Shown piece after piece: positions 53,512 through 61,837 of a DNA stretch of 64,000 nt. A program made the position numbers and the translations under genes. The DNA is taken from the NCBI GenBank assembly GCA_947455195.1, contig CANGMI010000004.1, forward strand, positions 390,101-454,100, written 5' to 3'. The stretch comes from Pseudomonadota bacterium. Lineage in GTDB: Bacteria > Pseudomonadota > Gammaproteobacteria > Burkholderiales > SG8-39. Numbering within the stretch: position 1 is the stretch's first letter; each line of letters begins with the position of its first letter. The notes under the pieces were generated by a model that saw only the letters and a program-made list of their open reading frames with translations, searched no databases and was not told where the DNA came from.

Positions 53512-54216
53512 CTATTTGAGGGTCGCTGCCGCTGTCGCTCTTTTTCTTCTTGCGACGGGAAGAACCGGGGATTGAGGGTGCGGTGGCTGCGGTGTCGACT
53601 CCAGAGTCACTGGTGGCGAGGCTGACTGTGGCTGCGACCGGGGGCGGCGGCGCGTCGAGGACTGAGCGGAAGTCTTCGCCGCTGGACTTTTTTTTTCCGG
53701 GGGGGCCGCCGCAGATCGTGACTCAGGCAGTTCTGACAACGCATGAAACAGCCCTCGCCGCCACCCCGCGCCGGCCCGCTGCCCAGGTGCAGCGGCCTTG
53801 GCGTAAAGCCACCAGCGTTCTTCACGAGCCAGCTCTCTCCAACCATGAAGCAGGGCCTCTAACTGGTCGTTGGCTCCCTCTTCTTCAATGGCCCAAAGCA
53901 GCAGCGCAAGCTCGCGTCCGACAAGGGGGCTCAAGCGATTTGCGCCTGACTTCAGGGTAGGCGCCTTCTTACCAAGGACTTCAGCTTCACCCATGTCCTG
54001 GGCAAGCTCGCGGACGACCCGCGCGCTGATCGTGCGCCAAGTGGCACCTTCAATCTCGGCCAGATCGGTTCGCCGCGGCCCCCGCTCGGTCTGAACGACC
54101 GCCACCAATCGACAGCTCTCGCCTGCGGCACCATCGATGTGGAACTCAAAGCTATCCCCATGCTCGGCCACGACCCCGAACTCGTTGACGATCGGTGCGC
54201 CTGTTGAGGATGTCAT
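53512..54216 (-). CDS. DUF3780 protein (anti-phage-associated)
   Basis: A 234-residue protein starting at ATG 54216, which overlaps the DUF499 stop (ATGA). The N-terminal 150 residues look like a compact domain (FGVVAEHGDSFEFHIDGAAG, RWWLYAKAAAPGQRAGAGW). The last ~80 residues are a Pro/Ser/Arg-rich disordered tail, encoded in part by a 9-base A tract and a 7-base C tract. DUF3780 has no known activity but co-occurs with DUF499 and DUF1156 in predicted defence operons. Confidence 0.8.
   Translation of the reverse strand: MTSSTGAPIVNEFGVVAEHGDSFEFHIDGAAGESCRLVAVVQTERGPRRTDLAEIEGATWRTISARVVRELAQDMGEAEVLGKKAPTLKSGANRLSPLVGRELALLLWAIEEEGANDQLEALLHGWRELAREERWWLYAKAAAPGQRAGAGWRRGLFHALSELPESRSAAAPPEKKSPAAKTSAQSSTRRRPRSQPQSASPPVTLESTPQPPHPQSPVLPVARRKRATAAATLK
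53688..53705 (-). repeat. Homopolymer tracts inside the DUF3780 gene
   Basis: On the + strand nine T (53688-53696), two C, then seven G (53699-53705); in the gene this reads seven C, GG, nine A. It codes PPEKKS in the tail of DUF3780. Tracts of this length are prone to slippage and could switch the C terminus. Confidence 0.9.
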
Positions 54217-57200
54217 TGAGTCACCTGCGCCAGTTCGATCTTGCTGCTGGTGTCGACCTGCCACTGCAGCAGCGACTTGCCAGTCGCAAAGTGGAGATAC
54301 TTGAATCGGAGAGACCAGTCTCCGCCCTCTACTTGCTTGTCAAGAAACTCGAAGGCGTCCATCACACTCTTAGGTGCAAGTTGAGTCTTGCTGTCCCAGG
54401 TCAGGGTGACCGTGGTGTCGCTGGATGCGACCGTGGACTTCACCTGCACCATCTGCAGGCGCGCGTCTGCCGGCAAGCTGTTGAGCAACCGATAGGTCAC
54501 AGAGCGGCTCACCAGATGGGAGAACGCGTTCCCATTCACTGTGGCTGGCGAGTCTGGGTTGATGGCCGGTCCACCACCACCGCCACCGCCGCCGTTTCCA
54601 CCCGCAGGCTTCGGGACGGTGATCGTGATGTCACGCACCACGCTGCCCTTTTGCACATGCACGCGAACCGTGCTGCCTTCCGGCGCTTCAATTCCCGGCT
54701 TTGCGTAGGGCTTGCCATTGTTGGCAGGGTTCGAACCGTCCAACGAGTAAAGCAGCTTGCTCTCTGGTGGTACCACTTTGATCTTGACGAACTGGTAACC
54801 CGAGTTGGGGGAAGGCACGAAATCATGGGCCAGATCGATGGTGTTTTCGATCCGGTAGGGTTTGCCTTCCTTGTTTTTGCCGCTGGAGTCCACCGCCTTG
54901 AACTCAATCAACATCGCGCCAGTCACCAAAGGCTGATCGGTCGGGTGAACACGGTATTCGGCCGCGTCCTCACGCACGAAGAGCTTGTCTGCATGCACCA
55001 GCTTGATGTCGGTGGTGGTGATGACTCCAGAATCTTTGTCGCGGGCGTACTCGATGCTGACGCCGGTGATCTCGTCAAACGGCGGCTTCTGGATCTGGCC
55101 AGCATCCTCGCGCCAAGCGCCGGCCGTGATCAGCGCCTCCCGCATGCGCTCCAGAGTTCCGGGCTCGGTCCACAGCATGTGCCCGCGACTGGCCGCACCA
55201 TCCTTGATCTGCTCCCAGGTCGTTCTGCCGGTGGGCGGGAACAGGAAAGATTCGATGCGGTTGCGCAGAGGTTGATACACCTTCAGCTTGTCGTCTCCCG
55301 CTCCCGGGTTGAACACCTGGTACTTGTTCGCCTCGCGCAACGTCGCCTCGACCACGAACTCACCCTTGGAAGCTTCCTCATTGCGGTACTTCACGTGGTG
55401 ACCGGTCTTTTGATCGACATAACCATCGAGCAAGGGTGCGCCAATCAGCGCCGTCTCGCCCTCTTCGTCAACGAGCGGATAGTGGAACTTGCTAAAGACG
55501 GCCTTGATCGCTAGGAACAGTTCGGTCTGGTAGTCGGACTCCGTGTCCTTCGCCTTCTTAAACTGGGAATCGTCAGGCGTCAGGTCCTTGACCACCTGGC
55601 TGATGGCCCACAAACGCTGCGCCTTCTTGTTGACGTTGAAGATTCCGGTTTGATCGACTGCAGTTAGGAAGGCAACGCGATTCTTGTACTTCTCGCTGGC
55701 AAAGAACTTCTGAAAGTCGGTGTCTGGCTTGAGGATCACCAGCGTTGTCTTCTCACGTTCGAGTTGGAGTTGGTCCAGCGCAGGAAGGACTGACAGCTTC
55801 TGATAGCACCGTTTGTCCTTGGGCTCGAACATTTCGGCAAGCTTGGACTCGATCTTGGCGTCGCGGTCCTCGTTGGTGCAGACCCGGGTGTAGCTGTTGA
55901 CCTGCGCATTCAGGTTCTTGTGCCGATTGAACAAATAGCGGCCCGACTTGGTCTGCTCGATATACCAGCAGGTGTCGTATAGCTTCTTGAGCGTGTCTTG
56001 CAAGCCCAGGATCGACCGGCCCGGAGCCAGCAAGTACTCGGCGAGTTCCGCATCCGTAAGCCCACGCGGGTGCACCTCGGACAGCGATGCAGACAAGATC
56101 CATTTCGCGCAGAGGCTGGCTAAACCATCCGTCTCTTGATCGAGCGACTCAGCATGAGAAGTCCCACTGTTCGCGATGTCGGTTTGCATCGCATCCTGGA
56201 GCGACTTCTTGATCTCGACAAAGCGGCTTGCGACGTTCGAGTCGTTCAAGTCTGAATCGTCCAGCGCGAGCAGGTAGCGCTTGGAGACCTCAGCCTCGCC
56301 CTTGCCCCAAAGGCTGCGGACGATGGTTGCCATCAGGCGAATGACGTCTCGGGTCTTCTGAAAGCCCGGGTTGTCATTGAACGAGGCGATCAGATGCTTT
56401 GTCGAGAAGTGGAAGGGATAGGAGACGAGGATTTCCTCTCTCACCTTCATCGTCGGACGTTCAATGACCGCGCTGGCCTTCTTGAGTTCCGCGACGTAAG
56501 CATCCGCGACGGCTTCTACGTCTTTCGCGCTGGCATTCATGGTCTTGAACAAGCGCCGGCGAAGGATGGCGTAGAGCTCGTCCTTTGAGTTGTCCACAGG
56601 CGCGACCGTCTGCGCACCCTTGGACATCTCGTTGTTCACGCTTTGCATCGTCCCGCCAAGCGTGTCGTTCGACCGCATGATTCGGGCGAGTTCCTCGGCG
56701 CCTTGCTCCCAGTCCTTCTGCAGATCTGCGATGACGATCACGCACTTGCGACATTCCTTGTAGTCGCGTACAGCGCCGAACAGGTTGGTCAATGCGATTC
56801 CGGCCAGCGTGGCGGCCCGGGTGCCGTCTTCTTTGCTGCCCTGACTGGCCGCATGCACCAGGTAGAACGCGAGCTCGTCGAGAAGAATGAGCGCTGACCT
56901 GTCCTTGAGAACATCGCGCCATTCCGTCTCGGACGGCGCCCTGTCAGGAGACAGGGTGATGCCCAAGGCATCTCCGATCGACACCCAGACCTTCTTGTCC
57001 GTCGCGCGGCCAGTGAATGCGGCAACCACATCAGGCTTCGCGTTTGCCAAAGGCTCGCGAAAGGGCATCACAGAAGAAAGCGCCGGAAACCGAGCAAGGA
57101 TGCCAGCGACGATCATGCTCTGGGTCTTGCCGCCCCCCATCGACTCTGAGAGCTTGTAGATTCCGCTAGAACTTCCGGTTCCTGCCAAGCGCGCAAACGC

Positions 57201-57362
57201 CTGAGATAGAAGGATTTCCATGCCGGAGGTGAGCACGTTCGAGTCAAGGAACTCCCGTGCATCATCTTCAGACAGCGACGGCAAGTCGGCAAGATTGACG
57301 ACGAAGTCGGCCGTACCGTCGAGAACGGACTGACGAGGAATGTGCGCTGACAGAGATTTCAT
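54213..57362 (-). CDS. DUF499 ATPase (anti-phage-associated)
   Basis: A 1049-residue P-loop ATPase. ATG 57362 (MKSLSAHIPRQSVLDGTADF) gives the usual family start. Walker A is SMGGGKTQS with Lys79, and the acidic Walker B is in ALILLDELAFYL. A Gly-rich linker (GGNGGGGGGGG) near residue 950 separates a C-terminal domain. It is the first large gene of the operon; by analogy with related systems it may recognise or translocate DNA. Confidence 0.85.
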   Translation of the reverse strand: MKSLSAHIPRQSVLDGTADFVVNLADLPSLSEDDAREFLDSNVLTSGMEILLSQAFARLAGTGSSSGIYKLSESMGGGKTQSMIVAGILARFPALSSVMPFREPLANAKPDVVAAFTGRATDKKVWVSIGDALGITLSPDRAPSETEWRDVLKDRSALILLDELAFYLVHAASQGSKEDGTRAATLAGIALTNLFGAVRDYKECRKCVIVIADLQKDWEQGAEELARIMRSNDTLGGTMQSVNNEMSKGAQTVAPVDNSKDELYAILRRRLFKTMNASAKDVEAVADAYVAELKKASAVIERPTMKVREEILVSYPFHFSTKHLIASFNDNPGFQKTRDVIRLMATIVRSLWGKGEAEVSKRYLLALDDSDLNDSNVASRFVEIKKSLQDAMQTDIANSGTSHAESLDQETDGLASLCAKWILSASLSEVHPRGLTDAELAEYLLAPGRSILGLQDTLKKLYDTCWYIEQTKSGRYLFNRHKNLNAQVNSYTRVCTNEDRDAKIESKLAEMFEPKDKRCYQKLSVLPALDQLQLEREKTTLVILKPDTDFQKFFASEKYKNRVAFLTAVDQTGIFNVNKKAQRLWAISQVVKDLTPDDSQFKKAKDTESDYQTELFLAIKAVFSKFHYPLVDEEGETALIGAPLLDGYVDQKTGHHVKYRNEEASKGEFVVEATLREANKYQVFNPGAGDDKLKVYQPLRNRIESFLFPPTGRTTWEQIKDGAASRGHMLWTEPGTLERMREALITAGAWREDAGQIQKPPFDEITGVSIEYARDKDSGVITTTDIKLVHADKLFVREDAAEYRVHPTDQPLVTGAMLIEFKAVDSSGKNKEGKPYRIENTIDLAHDFVPSPNSGYQFVKIKVVPPESKLLYSLDGSNPANNGKPYAKPGIEAPEGSTVRVHVQKGSVVRDITITVPKPAGGNGGGGGGGGPAINPDSPATVNGNAFSHLVSRSVTYRLLNSLPADARLQMVQVKSTVASSDTTVTLTWDSKTQLAPKSVMDAFEFLDKQVEGGDWSLRFKYLHFATGKSLLQWQVDTSSKIELAQVTQ

Positions 57363-57373
57363 TGACCTGTTCC

Positions 57374-57592
57374 CTACTCGGTTTGCTTTGGCTCGACCCG
57401 ATTCCCGGACTGCTGCTTGCGCGCGTCGATCCACTGCTGGAGGTCGGCTCGCTGAAAGCGCCAAGCACCCGCTACCTTGAAGCCTGGCACTTCGCCCTTC
57501 TGGGCGAGGCGATAGATCGTCTTTTCATCAACGTTCAGGAACGTTGCAACTTCCTTGACGGTCATCGCTGGCTCAAGATCGGGCGTCATCAA
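57374..57592 (-). CDS. Excisionase/AlpA-like helix-turn-helix protein
   Basis: A 72-residue MerR-type winged HTH (MTVKEVATFLNVDEKTIYRL, FKVAGAWRFQRADLQQWID). This is the HTH_17 or excisionase fold. It is 11 bases upstream of DUF499 and in the same direction, so it probably regulates the defence operon; an excision role for a mobile element is the alternative. Confidence 0.85.
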   Translation of the reverse strand: MMTPDLEPAMTVKEVATFLNVDEKTIYRLAQKGEVPGFKVAGAWRFQRADLQQWIDARKQQSGNRVEPKQTE

Positions 57593-57729
57593 CTTCCTCC
57601 GGCTTACCAGAGTATATGAGAATTCAGGGTAAACCAGTCCAAGTTGAGGCTTGCGACGCTAGATCAGGGTAACCACTAGCGGGCTCACCAGATGAGCTTC
57701 CTCAGCCAGCCGACCTCTGCGTGGCGCGT
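57593..57729. other. Divergent upstream region of the DUF499 operon
   Basis: Spacer upstream of the HTH gene (- strand) and of the structured RNA (+ strand). The octamer cagggtaa occurs twice (57627-57634 and 57666-57673), a possible operator pair for the HTH protein. No gene seen. Confidence 0.45.
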
Positions 57730-57757
57730 TTGAGCAAGCGAAGACTTCGGTTACACT
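57730..57757 (+). promoter_or_regulatory. Predicted promoter of the structured leader RNA
   Basis: A -35 box TTGAGC (57730-57735) and a -10 box TACACT (57752-57757) with a 16-base spacer. The predicted start near 57763-57765 is just before the first hairpin of the leader RNA. Confidence 0.5.
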
Positions 57758-57762
57758 CGGAC

Positions 57763-57898
57763 AGCATCTTGAGATGGGCGGACGCCCACGCCAACCTGCC
57801 CTCCCGGGCAAGGTGGAAACGCGAAAGCGGATGTGGCTCCCTTAGGAGCAACCAAGCGGGAGCAGCGTCGGCCCTCCCCAGAACGGAGGGCTTTTTTT
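57763..57898 (+). ncRNA. Structured leader RNA, candidate riboswitch or attenuator
   Basis: About 136 nt that fold into six successive hairpins by eye: catc/gatg (loop ttga), gggc/gccc, a compound acct-gccc/gggc-aggt stem with loop tccc, cgc/gcg capped by a GAAA tetraloop, gctcc/ggagc with loop ctta, and the terminator at 57871-57891. The 3' arm of the terminator contains GGAGGG, the only Shine-Dalgarno of the DUF3293 gene, whose TTG start lies in the T-tract. The terminator would thus both end transcription and mask the start. I cannot assign it to a known riboswitch class. A free-standing small RNA is the alternative. Confidence 0.55.
57871..57898 (+). terminator. Intrinsic terminator overlapping the DUF3293 start
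   Basis: Perfect 7-bp stem gccctcc/ggagggc around a 7-base loop, followed by seven T (57892-57898). This is the clearest rho-independent terminator in the window. The first codon of the next gene (TTG at 57897) begins in its T-tract. Confidence 0.8.
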
Positions 57899-58322
57899 GT
57901 TCGAATCGATCATCGACGCTGTCACCGTGCAGGCCTATCAGGAAACTGAATACCGGGTGCTTGGCGAAGAGCCTTTCACCCTGATGGTGGGCGAAACCTG
58001 CTCGGCGTTGGCCGCCGTCCAGAAGCGCCACCGCGTCGACTGCAGCGCGTACATCACGGCTTGCAACCCATTCAGCCAGGTCCTTGACGATCAGGCCAAT
58101 GCCGAACGGCACGCGGCCCTGGGCCGAGAACTCTGTCAGCGCAGCCTCGCCAGCATTGAGGGGATCGGCCAACACCCGTCAAACCGGTGGCCCGGCGAAG
58201 CTAGCTATCTGATCTTTGGCCTGACGCTGGAGGCAGCCAAGGCGCTGGGGACACGGCTGGAGCAGAACGCGATCGTCTGGGCGGGTAGCGACGCCGTCCC
58301 GCAACTGATCTTGCTGCGATGA
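57897..58322 (+). CDS. DUF3293 domain protein
   Basis: A 141-residue soluble protein. VQAYQETEYRVLGEEPFTLMVG at the start and the later RHAALGRELCQRSLASIEGIG match the DUF3293 family, whose function is unknown. TTG 57897 is used because GGAGG lies six to seven bases upstream. It is the first gene of a + strand operon; the stop overlaps a 30-codon ORF. Confidence 0.75.
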   Translation: MFESIIDAVTVQAYQETEYRVLGEEPFTLMVGETCSALAAVQKRHRVDCSAYITACNPFSQVLDDQANAERHAALGRELCQRSLASIEGIGQHPSNRWPGEASYLIFGLTLEAAKALGTRLEQNAIVWAGSDAVPQLILLR

Positions 58323-58411
58323 CATCACGGGCTGGTCAGCCCACCTTATGGGTGAACGACCGGGGGGATTTGATCCAGATTGCCGCCCCCGACACACGTC
58401 AAAGCGGCTAA
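58319..58411 (+). CDS. 30-aa ORF overlapping the DUF3293 stop
   Basis: A small ORF (MTSRAGQPTLWVNDRGDLI to a TAA at 58409) that starts in ATGA with the DUF3293 stop. Its core RGDLIQIAAP resembles RGEFIRIAGP, encoded in frame just before the SNF2 helicase start. Changes between the two copies are mostly conservative at the protein level, which argues for coding, but the same DNA also forms a conserved hairpin. It may be a leader peptide. Confidence 0.45.
   Translation: MTSRAGQPTLWVNDRGDLIQIAAPDTRQSG
58361..58391 (+). promoter_or_regulatory. Leader hairpin element 1
   Basis: CGGGGG (58361-58366) pairs with CCCCCG (58386-58391). The loop holds ttgatccagattgc, and the element is followed by ggctaaacaggag and the ATG at 58425. 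A second, diverged copy lies before the helicase gene. Confidence 0.5.
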
Positions 58412-58424
58412 ACAGGAGAAGTTC

Positions 58425-58646
58425 ATGCGTTCACTCATCCAGGCCACCCCGGCCTACGAGCTCTCGGTTGACATCGCCACCTCGGCGCACGGCCACAGCC
58501 TCCGGCTGATCAGCTTTGTGCCAACGGCTCGACGCCCTGAGGATCACGTCAAGTTCCAGGGTGTGTTCAGCACGGCGGAGCTCAAGTCACTGCGCGACGC
58601 CCTCAACCAGGTCCTGGAGGCTGATTTCAGCAGGCTCACTCCATGA
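58425..58646 (+). CDS. Small hypothetical protein, 73 aa
   Basis: Starts at ATG 58425 with AGGAG nine bases upstream. The sequence (MRSLIQATPAYELSVDIATS, FQGVFSTAELKSLRDALNQV) looks like a compact alpha/beta fold. No family recognised. Second full gene of the DUF3293-SNF2 operon, preceded by the leader hairpin. Confidence 0.7.
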   Translation: MRSLIQATPAYELSVDIATSAHGHSLRLISFVPTARRPEDHVKFQGVFSTAELKSLRDALNQVLEADFSRLTP

Positions 58647-58687
58647 GCCAGTGACTCTGTAAATTCACGACATCAGGTTCATTCACC

Positions 58688-58716
58688 GGGGCGAGTTCAT
58701 CCGAATTGCAGGCCCC
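58688..58716 (+). promoter_or_regulatory. Leader hairpin element 2
   Basis: GGGGC (58688-58692) pairs with GCCCC (58712-58716). The loop contains gagttcatccgaattgcag, matching element 1 at most positions, and the element is followed by tgctaaagaggag and the TTG start of the helicase at 58753. Confidence 0.5.
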
Positions 58717-58752
58717 CAGCCAACCGGCACAACTGCTAAAGAGGAGTTCATC

Positions 58753-60378
58753 TTGGATCTTTCACGCTACTCGCTGTACCCGCACCAGGCTGCGGGCGTT
58801 CAATTCCTGGCCCAGCGCGGCCGAGCGATTCTGGCCGATGACATGGGCCTGGGCAAAACTCGGCAGGCCATCGTCGCGCTCAACGAGGCTGCGCCATCCG
58901 GCGTCGTGCTCGTCATCTGCCCCGCCTCGCTCAAACTCAACTGGGCACGCGAGATCCGTATGGTCGATGCGGACGCTGCGGTTGAAGTCATTGGCGTTCC
59001 AGGACATGAGGCGGCCAACGCGCGCTGGGTGGTCGTCAACTACGACATGCTTACCCGTCACGGTGAGCGGTTGCGTGCCATTCCCTGGACGGGCGTCATC
59101 ATCGACGAGGCACACTTCATCAAGAACGCCAGCCAGCGCACCTCGCAGGTTCTCAAGATCATTGGTGTAGCCGACAGCAAGCGTGACGCACCGACCGGCC
59201 CACGCATGGTGTTCTTGCTCACCGGCACGCCGATGCCTAACCGGCCGCGCGACCTGTTCAACCTGCTACGCGCGGTGGGTCACCCCAGCACGCGCAGCTT
59301 CCTGTCATTCGCGCGGCAGTACTGCGGGGCGTATCGCAACGAATACGGCTGGGTGACCGACGGAGCATCCAACATCACCGAACTGAACCTGCTGCTCAAG
59401 GAGGTGATGCTCCGCCGCAAGAAGGACGATGTTCTGGATCTGCCGCCCAAGATCCGGTCCTGGGTGCCCGTCCAAATTGACGGCGTCAGCGCCTGGAAGG
59501 CCTATGGCGACTTCGTCTCATGGTTCCAGGCGTCTGACGCCTCCCGCCCCAACGACACCGAATTCCTGGCCCGCCTCACCCGGCTGCGGCTGGCCCTGCA
59601 CAAAGCCAAGCACGCGGCATGTGCTGAGCGCATCCGCGATGTGCTGGCGACTGGCCAGAAGGTAATCGTGTTCACCAGCTACACCGAGGGCATCACGCGC
59701 CACAAGAAGACGCTGGGCGACAAGGCCGTCACCGTCACCGGCGTGGACAACGCCAAGCAGCGCATGGCCGCCACTGATGCGTTTCAGAACGATCCCAACG
59801 TCCAGGTGGCGCTGTGCAACCTGATCGCCGGCGGCGTGGGGCTGAATCTCACGGCGGCCACGCACGTCATTTTTCAGGACCTGGACTGGGTGCCGGCCAA
59901 TCACCTGCAGGCCGAGGATCGCTGCTACCGCATCGGACAGACGCGTCAGGTGACGGTGGAGTACCTGATGGCCGACGGCACGCTGGATGGCTACATCGCT
60001 CAACTTCTGGAGGCCAAGTTGAAGCTGGTGCAGGCGGTGGAGGCCGACGAATTGCCCAACCCGTCGATCCTGAAAGACTTGCAAGCCACGCTGATGCGCC
60101 TTGGCCCGGCACTGCTGCAGGAGAACAAGGCGGCCCGTGCGACCGGTCAAGACGCTGCCCGCATCGACATCATTGGCGAGATGGTCGCTGCACTGCCACA
60201 GGATGGACCACTGGCCGAGACTGGATCTTGGGAGTTTCCGAGTTCCAAAGACCCGAAGAAGTTCTACCAGGTGACTTTCGGTCGCGGCGGCCACCTGCAA
60301 TGCACTTGCCCGGGATTTGAGTACACGGGCGAGTGCAAGCATGTCCGTGGCGTACGCAAAACGGCACTGGCTGCCTGA
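58753..60378 (+). CDS. SNF2-family helicase with C-terminal SWIM zinc finger
   Basis: A 541-residue superfamily 2 ATPase. Walker A is DDMGLGKTRQ with Lys35, the DEAH box is IIDEAHF near residue 117, and the C-terminal lobe has CNLIAGGVGLNLTAATHVIF and EDRCYRIGQTRQ. The last 40 residues contain CTCPGFEYTGECKH, a SWIM finger (CxC...CxH). The start is TTG with GAGGAG six bases upstream; the frame continues upstream without an ATG. SNF2-SWIM proteins remodel or translocate on DNA. Its role in this element is unknown. Confidence 0.88.
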   Translation: MDLSRYSLYPHQAAGVQFLAQRGRAILADDMGLGKTRQAIVALNEAAPSGVVLVICPASLKLNWAREIRMVDADAAVEVIGVPGHEAANARWVVVNYDMLTRHGERLRAIPWTGVIIDEAHFIKNASQRTSQVLKIIGVADSKRDAPTGPRMVFLLTGTPMPNRPRDLFNLLRAVGHPSTRSFLSFARQYCGAYRNEYGWVTDGASNITELNLLLKEVMLRRKKDDVLDLPPKIRSWVPVQIDGVSAWKAYGDFVSWFQASDASRPNDTEFLARLTRLRLALHKAKHAACAERIRDVLATGQKVIVFTSYTEGITRHKKTLGDKAVTVTGVDNAKQRMAATDAFQNDPNVQVALCNLIAGGVGLNLTAATHVIFQDLDWVPANHLQAEDRCYRIGQTRQVTVEYLMADGTLDGYIAQLLEAKLKLVQAVEADELPNPSILKDLQATLMRLGPALLQENKAARATGQDAARIDIIGEMVAALPQDGPLAETGSWEFPSSKDPKKFYQVTFGRGGHLQCTCPGFEYTGECKHVRGVRKTALAA

Positions 60379-60390
60379 GGGGAGACGAAC

Positions 60391-61341
60391 ATGTTCTGGA
60401 ACAAGAAAAGTGATACCAGCCCACTCGGCGTGCCGCTCGGCGATCTGATGGTGATGCTGCAACCTACGTCGATCAAGGCAAGCCTGAAGGGCAATACCCT
60501 CACGGCCCGCCATGAGCACTACACGATCCGCATCGAGGTTGTGCCGCCCGAAACCCGAGAGTCGGAGAACGGGCCGATCCGCGCGGTGGTGCGCATGATC
60601 ACCGAGTTGCCCAAGCCTATCTTGACCCTCTTCCAGGGCAAGGAGGCAGAGGCCACGGCGGCCTACAACGCATTCGCCGCGTTGGGCTCCCTGTGCGCAG
60701 ATCGCGGCAACGTCTACATCGGATCCAGGCTGACGATCTACGAAGCCGAGGACTCTTGGAGAACGCTGCACCTGCCGCTTCTGATGTTCACCACGATCTG
60801 TGGCACCGAGGCCATCCTGGGCGCGCTGCGCCGGACCATGACCAACGAAGGACAGCGAGGCGGCACATCGAAGTGGACTGAGCACGACTTCGCGCAGGTC
60901 GAGGGATATCTCTCACGGATGTGCCTGTGCACCACCGGAGGCTTGGGTCTGACGGCCGAGTTCGGCTTGAACGAAGGCGCAGTGAGCGCGGTGGCCGGAG
61001 ACCACAAGACCGCCTTGTTCCAGCTCAAGGCCGATCACCCACACCCAGAGCTGGGTGGCGGTTTGTTCTGCCTGCTGCAAATGCCGCACCAGCTGCAAGA
61101 TAAGCGCCGGCTGAGCCAGGTGTGCCTGCAGCTCAACAACATGGAAATGGCCGCCCATGACCTGCCGCCGCACTTCGGGGCCTGGTGTCCAGGCAAGTTG
61201 GGCAACAACCCGGCCTACATCAGCTTCCTCCCGAACCCGCTGTACGCGGCCTCAGGCATCGCCGTCAACTCGGCGTTCTGGGCGATGAACCGCGCACAGT
61301 GGGCAAACGCCATGCTGGCGTCGCTCGGAGTGCGGGCATGA
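60391..61341 (+). CDS. Hypothetical protein, 316 aa
   Basis: A soluble protein without signal peptide, starting 12 bases after the helicase stop with GGGGAG upstream. It has an N-terminal beta-rich part (ARHEHYTIRIEVVPPETRE) and a later LHLPLLMFTTICGTEAILGALRR helix. No family recognised. The stop overlaps the next start (ATGA), so it belongs to the operon. Confidence 0.7.
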   Translation: MFWNKKSDTSPLGVPLGDLMVMLQPTSIKASLKGNTLTARHEHYTIRIEVVPPETRESENGPIRAVVRMITELPKPILTLFQGKEAEATAAYNAFAALGSLCADRGNVYIGSRLTIYEAEDSWRTLHLPLLMFTTICGTEAILGALRRTMTNEGQRGGTSKWTEHDFAQVEGYLSRMCLCTTGGLGLTAEFGLNEGAVSAVAGDHKTALFQLKADHPHPELGGGLFCLLQMPHQLQDKRRLSQVCLQLNNMEMAAHDLPPHFGAWCPGKLGNNPAYISFLPNPLYAASGIAVNSAFWAMNRAQWANAMLASLGVRA

Positions 61342-61837
61342 CGGCGCAGATCGCTGAAAAACTCCGCTACGGGGGTGAGGATGTGGCCATGTGCACCAAC
61401 CCCCTCAGCGACTATTTCGCCATGGGCGGGGTCAATCCGCGCTTCGAATCGAATTGCACGGCGCTGTGGCGCGGCTACGTTGGTCGATGGGAAATCATCG
61501 ATGGCCGGCTCTATCTGGTCGAGCTGCACGGCACCCTGGAAAGCGGAGACGAGGCATCGGTTGCCACCATCTTTCCGATTTCCCGGACAGAGTTTTCGCC
61601 CACTGGTACTCCGGCACGATCCGCATCCCACAGGGCAAGCAGCTCGAATACGTTCACATGGGCTACGGCAGCACCTTCGAGCGAGACCTGTTTCTAGACC
61701 TGGAGCGTGGCGTCGTCAAGCACACCCGAGTGCGCCACAACGGGACGGCGGAGTCTGAAAGCGCACCTGAAGGCTACGAAGTCGGGGCCATGACCGTGTT
61801 CCCTCGGGTCAAGAAGGACGACGGGGAGGCCGCGTGA
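61338..61837 (+). pseudogene. Hypothetical gene with a single-base frameshift
   Basis: The frame starts at ATG 61338 (MTAQIAEKLRYGGEDVAMCTN) and reads well to about 61589. The protein-like sequence then continues in the -1 frame (FAHWYSGTIRIPQGKQLEYV) up to the stop at 61837, which overlaps the next gene. Restoring one base near gagttttcgccc (61589-61600) would give one ORF of about 166 residues. It is either a recent mutation, a sequencing error, or programmed slippage on the T run. No family recognised. Confidence 0.6.

Noticed and set aside
57721..57984. 87-codon + strand frame across the structured leader RNA
   Set aside because: It runs through the promoter, hairpins and terminator and into DUF3293 in another frame; the RNA structure is the better explanation.
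61185..61337. Upstream extension of the 61338 gene
   Set aside because: The open frame upstream overlaps the end of the preceding gene in another frame; ATG 61338 in the ATGA overlap is the natural start.
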